64,000 nucleotides of DNA from NCBI RefSeq assembly GCF_030506365.1, contig NZ_CP073092.1:1240001-1304000 (forward strand). The letters run 5' to 3'. Below, piece after piece: positions 1 through 9,441 of this stretch. The position numbers were made by a program, and so were the translations under genes. The number at the start of each line of letters is the position of its first letter. Position 1 is the first letter of the stretch. The notes beneath the pieces were generated by a model. The model was not told the origin of the DNA and did not search any database. It worked only from the letters and a program-made list of their open reading frames with translations. Source of the stretch: Corynebacterium tuberculostearicum. Lineage in GTDB: Bacteria; Actinomycetota; Actinomycetes; Mycobacteriales; Mycobacteriaceae.

Positions 1-1343
1 GTAACTGAGCCGACGTCGCCAGTGCGCAGCCAGCCATCGGCGGTGAACTTATCCTCCGCGGCCTCGACTTGTTTGCCGCGGAATTCGGAGGCGATTTCGC
101 CCGGCTCAGCGGTGGGCGAGTGGTAGTAGGAACCGGTGACCAGGTTGCCGCGCACCTGCAGCTCGCCGGCATTGCGGTCGGTGCGAGCGACGACTTGCCC
201 ATCATTGACCACGCGGTATTCCAGCGAGGCGGGGATGCGGCCCTGGGACACGCGGTAGGCCCAGCGGGTATCGCCGGAGGCGCCCTGGGGCGGGCGGGCA
301 ACGCTGCCCACGGTCGAGGTTTCCACCATGCCCCACACGTGGACCACATCGACGCCGTAGCGCTCCTCCCACATCTTGATCAGCGTCGGCGGAACGGGGG
401 AGCCGCCCGCGTAAATCTCCGTGAGCGTCATGCGCTCTGGTGGATGGTGCATGTAGTGGACAAAGAGCTGAATCCAGATGGTGGGCACGCCGTGTGCCAC
501 GCGTGGAGAGGTAGCGGCGATGGCTTTGGCTAGGGTGGGGGCGGACACGTCGGCGTCGGGAAGCACCAGCGGGGTGCCCGTCATGAAACAGGTGAAGGGA
601 ACGCCCCAGCTGAGCACGTGGCAGATAGGAATGCAGCACAGGAAGGTCTCGCCATGGGTAATGCACAGCGAGTCTGAGGAACGCAGCTGCATGGCCTCCA
701 AATAGAGAGACCGGTGTGAATACAGCACTCCCTTGGGTGCGCCCGTGGTGCCCGTGGAATAGCACAGCGCCGCAGCCGTGCGCTCATCTAGTTCGGGCCA
801 GTCATAGACGGTAGAGCGGCCGTCGATAAGAGCCTCATAGGAATACACCTCAACCCCGCGGGGGAAAAGGTGAGCAAACTGCTGCGCTGGTTGGGCGCCG
901 GTGATGATGACGCTTCCCACGGAGTCGGTGCCCACGAGCACCTTGCCTAGTTGCTGCGCCAAGCGGGGATCGCACACGATGGCGGAGATTTCCGCATGGT
1001 TAATAATGTGGCGAATCTGGTCATTCATCAGCTGCTTATTTAGTGGGGCAAAAATCGCGCCCTTGCAGGCGGTGCCGAACATTACCTCCAAGTGCTCGGC
1101 GCAATTCCACATAAAGCTGCCTACGCGCTCATCGCTGGTGATACCCAATTCATCGTGAATGGCGTGGGCGAACGCGGCGGCGCGGGCAGCGATATCGCGG
1201 AAGGTAACTTCCTCGGCCGGATCGAATTCCGAGCCGGTGCCCTCACCGTGCCAGGTGGTAACCGTGGTGTCCCCGTGTACCGAGGCACCGTATTCCAAAA
1301 TGCGGGTCAGGGAGAGGGGGATATCCATCATCGTGGAAAGCAT
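1..1343 (-). CDS. Long-chain fatty-acid--CoA ligase (AMP-forming), 3' end outside window
   Basis: ANL-superfamily acyl-CoA synthetase that adenylates a fatty acid and transfers it to CoA. Reading inward from an ATG at 1343, about 447 codons stay open to the window edge. The AMP-binding loop YSTGTTGAPKG lies near residues 195-205, followed by YSHRS. Further motifs are the aromatic/Glu region VHVWGMVETS and the late WLRTGDVGS near the window edge. Family members are about 550 residues, so roughly 100 C-terminal residues are missing here. The start has no Shine-Dalgarno, but a TACAGT -10-like box lies 6 nt upstream, which suggests a leaderless mRNA. The gene is divergent from rho. Substrate chain length cannot be read from sequence; the N-terminus resembles mycobacterial FadD-type medium/long-chain ligases. 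Confidence 0.9.
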   Translation of the reverse strand, partial: MLSTMMDIPLSLTRILEYGASVHGDTTVTTWHGEGTGSEFDPAEEVTFRDIAARAAAFAHAIHDELGITSDERVGSFMWNCAEHLEVMFGTACKGAIFAPLNKQLMNDQIRHIINHAEISAIVCDPRLAQQLGKVLVGTDSVGSVIITGAQPAQQFAHLFPRGVEVYSYEALIDGRSTVYDWPELDERTAAALCYSTGTTGAPKGVLYSHRSLYLEAMQLRSSDSLCITHGETFLCCIPICHVLSWGVPFTCFMTGTPLVLPDADVSAPTLAKAIAATSPRVAHGVPTIWIQLFVHYMHHPPERMTLTEIYAGGSPVPPTLIKMWEERYGVDVVHVWGMVETSTVGSVARPPQGASGDTRWAYRVSQGRIPASLEYRVVNDGQVVARTDRNAGELQVRGNLVTGSYYHSPTAEPGEIASEFRGKQVEAAEDKFTADGWLRTGDVGSV

Positions 1344-1390
1344 GCCTCTACTGTAGCGGTGTCATGGTGCGGGCGTTGCGCCCTATGCGT

Positions 1391-1698
1391 TATACTTGTC
1401 CGCGACTGGTAGGAAACCGGAAAGTTTTAGCTCCCCTTTCCTATGCATTCGGGCCCAGAGAAGTATTTTTGCCCGCAGTCGTTTCTTGATTTCTTCCGGT
1501 TCGTGCACTAGCTGTGCGAAGTCTCCACAAGGACACGGAAGAGGCCTCATACTTATTGCCCGGCAGGACGCACATGCGCCTTGGCACGAGGGCGAGAAGT
1601 CCTAGAAAAATACACATTGGCTTCCAGTGCAACGCCGCGAGCATAGGCTGCGGCGGCTCCCGCATAATCGGACCTGGTCAAGCAACGAAAGGATATCC
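1391..1698 (+). promoter_or_regulatory. rho promoter candidate and long 5' leader
   Basis: The 355-nt gap between the divergent ligase and rho holds no convincing gene. A TATACT -10-like box sits at 1391-1396; no good -35 is seen. Just downstream TAGGAAA (1410-1416) pairs with TTTCCTA (1437-1443), a possible hairpin near the 5' end of the transcript. If transcription starts near 1403, the leader is about 295 nt. Long autoregulated leaders are known for rho in other bacteria; such control here is inference. Confidence 0.4.
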
Positions 1699-3546
1699 GT
1701 GAGCGAAACGGACAACACCGCAGCACAGGATCTTGCATCCCTGAAGCTGCCGGAATTGCGCAAAATGGCCGCAGAGCGCGGCCTACGTGGTGTCTCTGCC
1801 CTGCGCAAGGGGGATCTCATCACCGCCATCAAGACCGGACAGGTTCCGCCCAAGGCCAAGGCCAAGGTGGAAAAGGCCGCTCAGGTAGAAAAGGCGGACA
1901 AGGCAGAGAAGCCTGAGAAGGCAGATAAGCCGCGCAATAAGGCGCAGGATGAAGCGCCGCACAAGGCGGAAAAGCAGGAAGAATCCAGCGAGAAGAAGGA
2001 TAATCGCCAGCAGGGCTCTGGTGAGGAGCAGCGCTATGAGTCGCGCTCCCAGGCCCGCCGCGCTCGCCGCAACCGCGCCCGCCGCCAAGAGCGTCAGGAG
2101 CGCCAGGAACGCCAAGAGCGCGAGGAGCGCAACCGCAACGAGGAGCAGGGCGGCGCTAAGGACAACCGCGACAAAAACTCCCAGGACGGCTCCGATAGTC
2201 AGGGCGAGAAGAATGACCGCGGCGATAATAAGCAGCGCGGCAACCGCCATGAGGACAACAATAACCACGAGCGCGGCAACCGCCGTGGGCGCCGCAACCG
2301 CCGCAACCGCCGCGGCCGCGGAAATAACAATGACAATAACGGCGGCAACGATTTGCAGGTCCGCGAGGGCGATGAGTTGCAGGCCGTCGGCGGCATCTTG
2401 GACGTCGTAGACAATAATGTCGCCTTCCTGCGCACCACGGGCTACCGCGCCGCGGCTTCCGACGTCTTTGTGAACAACGGCATCGTCCGCCGCCTGGGCT
2501 TGCGCTCTGGTGACGCCATCACCGGTCAGGTCAAGGTCTCCGGCCCGACGCATACGCACGGCAATGGCCGCAACCGCCGCAAGTACAACCAGCTGGTACA
2601 GGTCGATACCGTCAACGGCATCGATCCGGAAGGCGCAAAGCAGCGCCCGCACTTTAATAAGCTCACCCCGCTGTATCCGAATAAGCGCTTGCGTTTGGAA
2701 ACGGATCCGAAGATCCTTACCACCCGCGTCATTGACCTCATCATGCCGATTGGTAAGGGTCAGCGCGCGCTTATCGTCTCCCCGCCAAAGGCCGGTAAGA
2801 CGACGATTCTGCAGAATATCGCCAACGCGATTTCTACCAATAACCCGGAGTGCTACCTCATGGTCGTCCTCGTAGACGAGCGTCCTGAGGAAGTTACGGA
2901 CATGCAGCGCTCCGTCAACGGTGAGGTAATTGCTTCCACCTTTGACCGCCCGCCATCAGAGCACACCTCCGTGGCGGAGCTGGCTATCGAGCGCGCCAAG
3001 CGCCTGGTGGAGCAGGGCAAGGACGTCGTGGTCCTGCTGGATTCCATTACCCGCTTGGGTCGCGCTTATAACAATTCCTCCCCGGCTTCTGGCCGCATTC
3101 TCTCCGGCGGTGTGGACTCCAATGCGCTCTACCCGCCAAAGCGCTTCCTGGGTGCCGCCCGCAATATCGAAGAGGGTGGTTCGCTGACGATTATCGCCAC
3201 CGCCATGGTGGAAACCGGTTCTACCGGCGATACCGTCATCTTCGAGGAGTTCAAGGGCACGGGCAACGCCGAGCTGAAGCTGGACCGTGGCATCTCTGAA
3301 CGCCGCGTCTTCCCGGCCGTGGACGTCAACCCATCCGGCACCCGTAAGGACGAGCTGCTGCTCGTTCCAGAGGAGGCACGCATCATGACCAAGTTGCGTC
3401 GCATCCTCTCCGCCCTGGATTCCCACCAGGCCATTGACCTGCTCATTAAGCAGCTGAAGAAGACCCGCTCCAATGGCGAGTTCTTGATGCAGGTGGCCTC
3501 TTCGGCCCCGATGGCTGCGGATAAGGATGAAGAAGATTATGTCTAA
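1699..3546 (+). CDS. rho: Transcription termination factor Rho
   Basis: Hexameric RNA-dependent ATPase/helicase that terminates transcription. The GTG at 1699 follows GAAAGGA and gives 615 residues starting [11 protein letters not shown]; an in-frame extension upstream lacks a ribosome site. Order: Rho N-terminal helical domain ([18 protein letters not shown], about 12-30), then a long low-complexity segment (about 45-215) rich in Arg, Asn, Asp, Glu and Lys, the RNA-binding cold-shock-like domain (from about 218) and the RecA-like ATPase. The latter shows Walker A PPKAGKTT near 362 and Walker [14 protein letters not shown]. coli Rho is 419 residues; the extra length is the charged insertion typical of Actinobacteria. 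It is the first gene of the prfA-prmC-tsaC-wecA cluster and overlaps prfA by 8 nt. Confidence 0.97.
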   Translation: MSETDNTAAQDLASLKLPELRKMAAERGLRGVSALRKGDLITAIKTGQVPPKAKAKVEKAAQVEKADKAEKPEKADKPRNKAQDEAPHKAEKQEESSEKKDNRQQGSGEEQRYESRSQARRARRNRARRQERQERQERQEREERNRNEEQGGAKDNRDKNSQDGSDSQGEKNDRGDNKQRGNRHEDNNNHERGNRRGRRNRRNRRGRGNNNDNNGGNDLQVREGDELQAVGGILDVVDNNVAFLRTTGYRAAASDVFVNNGIVRRLGLRSGDAITGQVKVSGPTHTHGNGRNRRKYNQLVQVDTVNGIDPEGAKQRPHFNKLTPLYPNKRLRLETDPKILTTRVIDLIMPIGKGQRALIVSPPKAGKTTILQNIANAISTNNPECYLMVVLVDERPEEVTDMQRSVNGEVIASTFDRPPSEHTSVAELAIERAKRLVEQGKDVVVLLDSITRLGRAYNNSSPASGRILSGGVDSNALYPPKRFLGAARNIEEGGSLTIIATAMVETGSTGDTVIFEEFKGTGNAELKLDRGISERRVFPAVDVNPSGTRKDELLLVPEEARIMTKLRRILSALDSHQAIDLLIKQLKKTRSNGEFLMQVASSAPMAADKDEEDYV

Positions 3547-4615
3547 TCAGGTTTCGCTCGTTGATGACATTGTGTCCGAGTACCAGGGCATTGAGATGCA
3601 GATGGCCGATCCGGAAGTAGCCGGCGACCAGAAGCAATTCCGCAAGCTCTCCAAGCGCTACGCGGAGCTGCGCCCCATCATCATGGTCAATGATGAGCTG
3701 ACCCAGGCGCGCGAGGATCTCGCTGATGCCAAGGAGATGGCCTATGAGGACCATGACTTCCAGGAGGAAGCGGACCGGCTAGAAAAGTCCGTGGAGAGCT
3801 TGGAAGAAAAGCTCGCTGACCTGCTCGCGCCCCGCGATGAGCAGGATTCCGAGGACATCATTATGGAAATCAAGGCCGGCGCGGGCGGCGAAGAGGCAGC
3901 CCTCTTTGCCGGCGATCTGGCCCGCATGTACGAGCGCTATGCGGATAAGACGGGCTTTAACTGGGAGGTCTTGGGCCTCAATGAGTCCGATTTGGGCGGC
4001 GTGAAGGATATGACCATTTCCTTCCGCTCCAAGTCCCCGTCGCGCGATGGCGCATGGTCCGTATTCAAGTTTGAGGGCGGCGTGCACCGCGTACAGCGCG
4101 TTCCGGTCACTGAGTCCCAGGGCCGCATCCAGACCTCTGCCGCCGGCGTGCTGGTCTACCCGGAGCCGGAAGAGGTCGAGTCCGTCAATATCGATGACAA
4201 GGATATTCGCGTCGACGTCTACCGTTCTTCCGGTAAGGGCGGTCAGGGCGTGAACACCACTGACTCCGCGGTGCGTATTACCCACCTGCCCACCGGGCTT
4301 ATCGTGACCTGCCAGAAGGAGCGTTCCCAGATTCAGAATAAGGCGCGTGCGCTGCAAGTTCTGCAGGCCCGTCTGGATCAAATGGAGCGCGAGGCCCGCG
4401 AGGCTGAGGCCGGCGAGCAGCGCGCCTCCCAGGTGCGCACCATGGACCGTTCCGAGCGCATCCGCACCTATAACTGGCCGGAAAACCGCATCACGGATCA
4501 CCGCATTGGTTACAAGGCCAATAACCTGGACTCCGTGTTGAACGGTGACATGAATGACCTTATTAAGGCCTTGCAGGACCAAGAGCGCGCCGAGCGCCTC
4601 GAGGCCGAGGGCTAA
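3539..4615 (+). CDS. prfA: Peptide chain release factor 1
   Basis: Class I release factor for UAA/UAG codons. The ATG at 3539 gives 358 residues starting [12 protein letters not shown], matching the corynebacterial RF1 N-terminus; an upstream ATG at 3527 would add four residues inside the rho end. The peptidyl-transferase GGQ motif occurs in [14 protein letters not shown] near 234-236. The stop-codon recognition tripeptide has the RF1 PxT form (PVT in [10 protein letters not shown], about 188), not the SPF of RF2, which fixes the identity. The start overlaps the rho stop by 8 nt, so translation is probably coupled. The next gene, prmC, encodes the enzyme that methylates the GGQ glutamine. Confidence 0.97.
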   Translation: MSNQVSLVDDIVSEYQGIEMQMADPEVAGDQKQFRKLSKRYAELRPIIMVNDELTQAREDLADAKEMAYEDHDFQEEADRLEKSVESLEEKLADLLAPRDEQDSEDIIMEIKAGAGGEEAALFAGDLARMYERYADKTGFNWEVLGLNESDLGGVKDMTISFRSKSPSRDGAWSVFKFEGGVHRVQRVPVTESQGRIQTSAAGVLVYPEPEEVESVNIDDKDIRVDVYRSSGKGGQGVNTTDSAVRITHLPTGLIVTCQKERSQIQNKARALQVLQARLDQMEREAREAEAGEQRASQVRTMDRSERIRTYNWPENRITDHRIGYKANNLDSVLNGDMNDLIKALQDQERAERLEAEG

Positions 4616-4621
4616 ACCAGC

Positions 4622-5458
4622 GTGGATAACACGTATGGACAGGCGCTGCGCCGCGGGGTGCAGCGCCTTCGTGCTGCCGGGGTGGCCAGCCCTGAGTGGG
4701 ATGCACGCATCATGGCCGCGCACCTCATCCACTGCGGCCACATGGATATCCCGCTCGATCAGGCTCCTATGCCCGGCTTCGACGTGGCCTATGATGCGCT
4801 GCTGCACCGCCGGGAGGCCCGCGAGCCTTTGCAGTACGTCCTTGGCAGCGCCTGGTTCGGCCCGCTGGAGCTCAAGGTGGGCCCGGGAGTGTTTATCCCG
4901 CGGCCGGAAACCGAGGTTATGGCGGACTGGGCGGTGCGCAACGCGGACGGCCCGCGGCTGGTAGATCTGTGCACCGGCACGGGCGCGTTGGCGCTCTACC
5001 TGCACCACTATCTACCGGAGGCGCAAGTGAAGGCAGTGGAGCTTGCCGACGCCGCCCTGGCCTACACCCAAGCCAATACCCGTAACACCGGGGTAGAGGT
5101 CATCCAGGCTGACGCCACGGCCGACGATACTTTGGCGGACTGGAATGGGACCGTGGACCTGCTCGTGACCAACCCGCCCTACGTGCCGGAGACCCCGGAT
5201 CTTGATCCCGAGGTCTATCATGACCCGCATAACGCGGTTTTTGCCGGAGCGGATGGGATGGGGGTCATCACCGGCCTTATCCCGACCATTGCGCGCCTTG
5301 TGCGCCCGGGCGGCAAGCTAGCCATCGAACACGACGACTCCACGAGCGAGGCCGTCCAAGCCGCATTGGCCCGACACGGCGGCTTCGAACAGATCGCCGC
5401 GCTGCAGGATCTGACGGGAACGCCCCGCTTTGTCACTGCGGTGCGCGGGGTAGACTAA
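4622..5458 (+). CDS. prmC: Release factor glutamine methyltransferase
   Basis: SAM-dependent N5-glutamine methyltransferase (HemK family) acting on the GGQ glutamine of release factors. It has 278 residues from a GTG at 4622, six bases after the prfA stop. The N-terminal helical substrate-binding part includes REAREPLQYVLG. Next come the linker IPRPETE, the SAM-binding loop VDLCTGTGALAL (about 113) and the catalytic NPPYVPE motif (about 184), which defines amide methyltransferases. The tight prfA-prmC pairing, widespread in bacteria, supports the call. No internal anomaly is seen. Confidence 0.96.
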   Translation: MDNTYGQALRRGVQRLRAAGVASPEWDARIMAAHLIHCGHMDIPLDQAPMPGFDVAYDALLHRREAREPLQYVLGSAWFGPLELKVGPGVFIPRPETEVMADWAVRNADGPRLVDLCTGTGALALYLHHYLPEAQVKAVELADAALAYTQANTRNTGVEVIQADATADDTLADWNGTVDLLVTNPPYVPETPDLDPEVYHDPHNAVFAGADGMGVITGLIPTIARLVRPGGKLAIEHDDSTSEAVQAALARHGGFEQIAALQDLTGTPRFVTAVRGVD

Positions 5459-5490
5459 GACACCATTAAGGGCAAGAAGGGGAAAAGATT

Positions 5491-6159
5491 ATGCAAGGAA
5501 AGATTTTTAACTGCGCCGATGATGCCGAGCGCGAAGAGGGCATGAATATTGCGGTCAAGGCTGCGCAATCCGGTCGCCTTGTGGTCATGCCCACCGATAC
5601 GCTCTACGGCCTCGGCTGCGATGCCTTTGATAATGATGCCGTAGCCAACCTCCTGGCCACCAAACAGCGCGGCCCGGATATGCCGGTGCCGGTTTTGGTG
5701 GGTTCCTGGGATACCGTTCGCGGTCTGGTCGCTTCCTATACCGATACCGCGCGTGAACTGGTTGAGGCCTTCTGGCCCGGTGGCCTGTCCATCGTCGTCC
5801 CGCAAGCGCCGTCCCTGCCGTGGAACCTTGGCGATACCCGCGGCACCGTGATGCTGCGCATGCCGTTGCATCCCATTGCCATCGAGTTGCTGCGCGAGGT
5901 TGGCCCCATGGCTGTCTCCTCCGCCAATATTTCTGGCCATCAGCCACCAACCACGGCGCTTATGGCCAAGCAGCAGCTAGGTAAAGCCGTGACGGTTTAC
6001 TTGGATGGGGGAGAGACGGCCGTCGGCAAGCCCTCGACCATCATTGACCTCGCCGGTGAGCGCCCGTACCTGCTGCGCGAAGGCGCGCTTTCGGCCAAGG
6101 AAATTGGCGAGGTTATCGGCGTCGACGCGCAGACCCTGCGCACCCGCCCACAGGCTTAA
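5491..6159 (+). CDS. tsaC: L-threonylcarbamoyladenylate synthase (TsaC/Sua5 family)
   Basis: Makes threonylcarbamoyl-AMP from Thr, bicarbonate and ATP, the first step of the t6A37 modification of ANN-decoding tRNAs. The 222-residue protein carries the YrdC-type signature: VVMPTDTLYGLGCDA near 30-44, KQRGPDMPVPVL, FWPGGLSIV and the late SSANISG. Length fits a single-domain TsaC with a short C-terminal extension (ATIIDLAGERPYLLREGA-like end) and lacks the full Sua5 domain. A purine-rich ribosome site (AAGGGGAAAAG) precedes the ATG at 5491. It lies 32 nt after prmC, in the order known from many Actinobacteria. Confidence 0.94.
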   Translation: MQGKIFNCADDAEREEGMNIAVKAAQSGRLVVMPTDTLYGLGCDAFDNDAVANLLATKQRGPDMPVPVLVGSWDTVRGLVASYTDTARELVEAFWPGGLSIVVPQAPSLPWNLGDTRGTVMLRMPLHPIAIELLREVGPMAVSSANISGHQPPTTALMAKQQLGKAVTVYLDGGETAVGKPSTIIDLAGERPYLLREGALSAKEIGEVIGVDAQTLRTRPQA

Positions 6160-6171
6160 GGGGGAATTCGC

Positions 6172-7347
6172 GTGAGCGGCAGTGGTGTCCCGCTGCGTGA
6201 GCTGGCCCTCGTCATCCTCGTCGCAGCAGCATTTACGTATCTCACCACCGGTGTGGTGCGCTCCTTTTTGGTGCGCACCGGCCGCGTGGCGGAGATTCGG
6301 CTGCGCGACGCCCACACACAGCCCACCCCGCGCATGGGTGGGGTGGCCATGTTTACCGGCTTCGTGGCGGCGATATTTCTCGCAGCCCAGCTTCCAGCCT
6401 TGACTCGTGGCTTTATGCCCGTCACTCCGGAGATGAATGCGGTGCTCTGGGCGGCCCTGGCGCTAGTCCTTGTCGGAGTGGTCGATGATTTGGTGGAACT
6501 GAGTGCCCTAGTGAAGCTTTTTGGTCAGCTCTTTGCGGCCACCTTGATGAGCGGGCTGGGCCTTACCTGGACGCTGCTTTTCATCCCTTTTGGCGGTGGC
6601 ACCACGGTCGTCCTCGACCAATTGCAAGGCACCCTGCTCACCGCATTCTTTACCGTTCTGCTCATCAATGCCATCAACTTTGTGGACGGCCTCGATGGCC
6701 TAGCGGCAGGCCTTGGCATGATTGCGGGCGGGGCAATTCTGGTGTTTTCTTTGACGGTTCTCCACGACCAAGGCGGTGCAGTATCGGCCTACCCACCGGC
6801 CATCATCAGCGCTGCCTTGGTGGGAATGTGTGCTGGATTCTTGCCGCATAACTTCGAACCGTCTCGCATCTTCATGGGCGATTCTGGCTCGATGCTTATT
6901 GGACTCCTGCTCGCTGCGGCCTCGACTTCCGCGTCTGGCAAGATCAACATGTCGCTTTACGGCACGGTGGACATTGTCGCCTTGATGTCGCCCATCATTG
7001 TGGTGGTCGCAGCGGTGTTTATTCCAGTCCTGGACCTTGTCTGGGCTGTGATTCGCCGCCTGTCTCAAGGGCGCTCGCCGTTTTCTGCAGATAAGGCGCA
7101 CATCCATCACCGCCTACTCTCGCTCGGCCATACTCACCGCCGGACTGTGCTGGTTCTTTACCTGTGGGTCTCCGCCGTGGCCTTCGGCGCGGTGTCCTTT
7201 TCCATCGTGCCCGCGCCGGTGGCCATTGGCGTCACCATCGTTGCCTTGCTCTTGGCGTTCGCGGCAACCCTCGTACCTTTGCGGCAAGGAAAGATTGGTC
7301 CAGCTGCGCGAAAGTCCGTCGTGGTGAAGGAATCCGAGCCCTCGTGA
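6172..7347 (+). CDS. wecA: Undecaprenyl-phosphate N-acetylglucosaminyl-1-phosphate transferase (WecA/MraY family)
   Basis: Polytopic phosphosugar-1-phosphate transferase that loads the first sugar phosphate onto a polyprenyl-phosphate carrier. In Mycobacterium the gene at this position, between tsaC and the atp operon, starts the arabinogalactan linkage unit. The GTG at 6172 follows AAGGGGGAATTC and gives 391 residues with about ten or eleven hydrophobic segments. Family motifs are visible: RDAHTQPTPRMGGVAMF (about 44-60), VGVVDDL (Asp-Asp), NAINFVDGLDGLAAG, MGDSGSML and the cytoplasmic HIHHRLL near 300. All point to the Mg-dependent active site on the cytoplasmic face. The exact donor sugar is inferred from the family. 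Confidence 0.93.
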   Translation: MSGSGVPLRELALVILVAAAFTYLTTGVVRSFLVRTGRVAEIRLRDAHTQPTPRMGGVAMFTGFVAAIFLAAQLPALTRGFMPVTPEMNAVLWAALALVLVGVVDDLVELSALVKLFGQLFAATLMSGLGLTWTLLFIPFGGGTTVVLDQLQGTLLTAFFTVLLINAINFVDGLDGLAAGLGMIAGGAILVFSLTVLHDQGGAVSAYPPAIISAALVGMCAGFLPHNFEPSRIFMGDSGSMLIGLLLAAASTSASGKINMSLYGTVDIVALMSPIIVVVAAVFIPVLDLVWAVIRRLSQGRSPFSADKAHIHHRLLSLGHTHRRTVLVLYLWVSAVAFGAVSFSIVPAPVAIGVTIVALLLAFAATLVPLRQGKIGPAARKSVVVKESEPS

Positions 7348-7363
7348 GGTAGGGTGTGTAGCC

Positions 7364-7789
7364 GTGAGTGACCAAATAGTGAATCCTGACTTTGATGACC
7401 CGCGACTTCCAATACAGCGAGCTGTAAGCCTAGGTGCAAAGGCTCTCCTTGCCATTACAATCGTTTCCCTCGCTGTGTGGGGCGGTATGAAGGGTATGCC
7501 GGGGGTATGGGGAGTTGCTATTGGTGCTGCCTTTGGCGGTGGTTTCGTGCTTTTTACAGCTGGGTCTGTCCTCCTTACCGCGAAATCTACCCCGCCCACA
7601 ACGATTGCCTTAGTTCTAGGAGGGTGGCTAATCAAGCTAATTGTCCTTATTGGTGTGCTTGCCTTGATCCGCGATCTGGATTTCTACGACACTTGGGCGT
7701 TGTTTATAACGGTGGTTTTAGCTCTCGTTGTGACATTAGGCACCGAGGTTTGGGGAGTCGTTACCTCTAGGGTTACCTACGTATCCTAA
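7364..7789 (+). CDS. Small four-helix membrane protein upstream of the ATP synthase operon (AtpI-like position)
   Basis: A 141-residue protein with four predicted membrane segments (about 25-45, 47-70, 78-102, 110-135) and short polar ends. A conserved membrane protein is found at this place, between wecA and atpB, in mycolic-acid bacteria (the Rv1303 position). By position it recalls AtpI, which helps assemble the c-ring or transport Mg in other bacteria; that role is not visible in the sequence. The GTG at 7364 is preceded 8 nt upstream by TAGGGT, so it may have its own leaderless promoter in addition to readthrough from wecA. A terminator follows, separating it from atpB. Confidence 0.75.
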   Translation: MSDQIVNPDFDDPRLPIQRAVSLGAKALLAITIVSLAVWGGMKGMPGVWGVAIGAAFGGGFVLFTAGSVLLTAKSTPPTTIALVLGGWLIKLIVLIGVLALIRDLDFYDTWALFITVVLALVVTLGTEVWGVVTSRVTYVS

Positions 7790-7828
7790 GTCCCATACGG
7801 TTACTCTAGCGACCTCAATTTGGGATGT

Positions 7829-7869
7829 GCTGTTCTTTGCATGTCGTGGCGGAGGACAGCTCTTTTTTT
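7829..7869 (+). terminator. Rho-independent terminator after the rho-to-7789 gene cluster
   Basis: GCTGTTC (7829-7835) pairs with GGACAGC (7854-7860) with one G-U pair, followed directly by a T-rich run with seven consecutive T (7861-7869). It lies 40 nt after the small membrane protein gene and insulates the atp operon. Confidence 0.75.
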
Positions 7870-8253
7870 ATGTGCACTACCGGCCAGAAGTGGAAATGGG
7901 CACCCCCGAGGAGGAGGTGAAAGAGAACAGTGTGATGAACTCCACGTTCTTGAATTTGGCCGGAAAATAGCGGTTTTGATCCTTTGATCGCTGCTGTGGG
8001 AAAGATCAACTCGCAAACTGGGGCCCCCACGTGCAAAAACTCTTGATCTAGCTGATACTATTTCCCTCGGGTTACCGCGGTAGTTGGCACCAGCCTGCTT
8101 TCCGTCCTGGTAAATCCCTGCCTTGATCACGCTGATGTGCGACGGAGTCCGTGTTCAAGGCGGAGAGTTTGAGACGTCCATCGCACCACAGAAGCTTTCA
8201 CAAGCTGTGTGGCCCGAACACGGGAGAGAACGCTGAGCGTTACAACATTGGCT
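7870..8253 (+). promoter_or_regulatory. Long structured region upstream of atpB
   Basis: About 380 nt without an established gene, expected to hold the atp operon promoter. CCGGCCA (7880-7886) and TGGCCGG (7957-7963) form a perfect 7-bp inverted repeat. Nested inside, AGAAC-a-GTG (near 7924-7932) can pair with CACGTTCT (near 7943-7950). A very strong Shine-Dalgarno-like stretch AGGAGGTGA (7912-7920) lies inside the same structure. A TACTAT at 8056-8061 is a weak -10 candidate. No promoter can be fixed with confidence. Confidence 0.35.
7935..7970 (+). CDS. Possible 11-codon leader ORF ahead of the atp operon
   Basis: An ATG at 7935 (or the in-frame GTG at 7932) opens a reading frame MNSTFLNLAGK ending TAG at 7968-7970. 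Upstream lies AGGAGGTGA (7912-7920), nearly ideal for the 16S rRNA 3' end, but 11-15 nt from the start, longer than usual. The frame runs through the right arm of the CCGGCCA/TGGCCGG inverted repeat. Translation is unproven. Confidence 0.2.
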   Translation: MNSTFLNLAGK

Positions 8254-9054
8254 ATGAAAGGGCACTTCCATACGCCCGATCTAGGTGAAGAATTCTTCCC
8301 GGGGCAAATGAATGCTGACCATCTGTTTTTCGGCGACTTTGCCGGCGGATGGTTCGCGCTTGATCGCCTGATGCTGATTCGTATATTGATGACGCTGATT
8401 GTGGTGATCCTATTCTGGGCCGCCTTTAAGAACCCCAAGCTGGTTCCTTCCGGCCTTCAGAATGTGGGCGAAAACGCGGTCGACTTTGTCCGTGTACATA
8501 TCGCTGAGGACATCTTGGGTAAGAAGGAGGGAAAGCGATTTCTGCCAATTATCGCTAGCATCTTCTTCGCGGTTTTGTTTATGAACGTTGCGACCGTTAT
8601 CCCGGGGCTAAACGTCTCGCCAAACGGTCGTATTGGTATGCCAATTGTCTTGGCTGCCGTTGCGTATATCGCCATGATTTACGCCGGTGCTAAGCGTTAC
8701 GGCTTGGGAAAGTTCATTCGCTCCTCTGTAGTGATTCCGAACTTGCCTCCGCTACTGCACTTGCTGGTGGTACCGATTGAATTTTTCTCTACGTTCATTC
8801 TGCGACCGGTTACCCTTGCTATTCGTCTCATGGCGAACTTCCTTGCTGGACACATCATCCTGGTTCTTCTCTTCTCTGCTACGAATTTCTTCTTCTGGCA
8901 GCTGAATGGGTGGACCGCCCTGTCTGGATTAACCGTTGTCTTGGGCTTGGCTATGAGCCTGTTCGAGATTCTGGTTATTTTCCTGCAGGCGTACATCTTC
9001 GCTCTGTTGACGGCGGTGTACATTGAGCTGTCCCTGCACGCAGATTCGCACTAA
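8254..9054 (+). CDS. atpB: F1Fo ATP synthase subunit a
   Basis: Membrane stator subunit carrying the two proton half-channels next to the c-ring. From the ATG at 8254 it has 266 residues with five to six hydrophobic helices; an in-frame GTG at 8209 would add 15 residues and no clear ribosome site decides between them. Recognisable parts are KHF-type start FHTPDLGEEFFPG, the HIAEDILGKKEG stretch and the penultimate helix FILRPVTLAIRLMANFLAGH. In that helix the essential arginine (in AIRLMANF) faces the c-subunit glutamate. The C-terminus is YIELSLHADSH. First gene of atpBEFHAGDC. Confidence 0.95.
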   Translation: MKGHFHTPDLGEEFFPGQMNADHLFFGDFAGGWFALDRLMLIRILMTLIVVILFWAAFKNPKLVPSGLQNVGENAVDFVRVHIAEDILGKKEGKRFLPIIASIFFAVLFMNVATVIPGLNVSPNGRIGMPIVLAAVAYIAMIYAGAKRYGLGKFIRSSVVIPNLPPLLHLLVVPIEFFSTFILRPVTLAIRLMANFLAGHIILVLLFSATNFFFWQLNGWTALSGLTVVLGLAMSLFEILVIFLQAYIFALLTAVYIELSLHADSH

Positions 9055-9092
9055 GGACGAGGTCGACGAGCGCGACCGAGTAAACCACCTAA

Positions 9093-9398
<306 letters not shown>

Positions 9399-9441
9399 AA
9401 GCTCGAGTTTTCCAAACCGAAACTTTTAAGACGGGAGACCT

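Noticed and set aside
1783..2652. 289-residue hydrophobic frame antisense to rho
   Set aside because: The apparent membrane protein is an artefact of reading the Arg/Asn/Glu-rich insertion codons backwards (Leu/Val/Ala/Ile runs).
3779..5008. 409-residue minus-strand frame across prfA and prmC
   Set aside because: It spans two real, motif-bearing genes on the other strand and has no features of a protein family.
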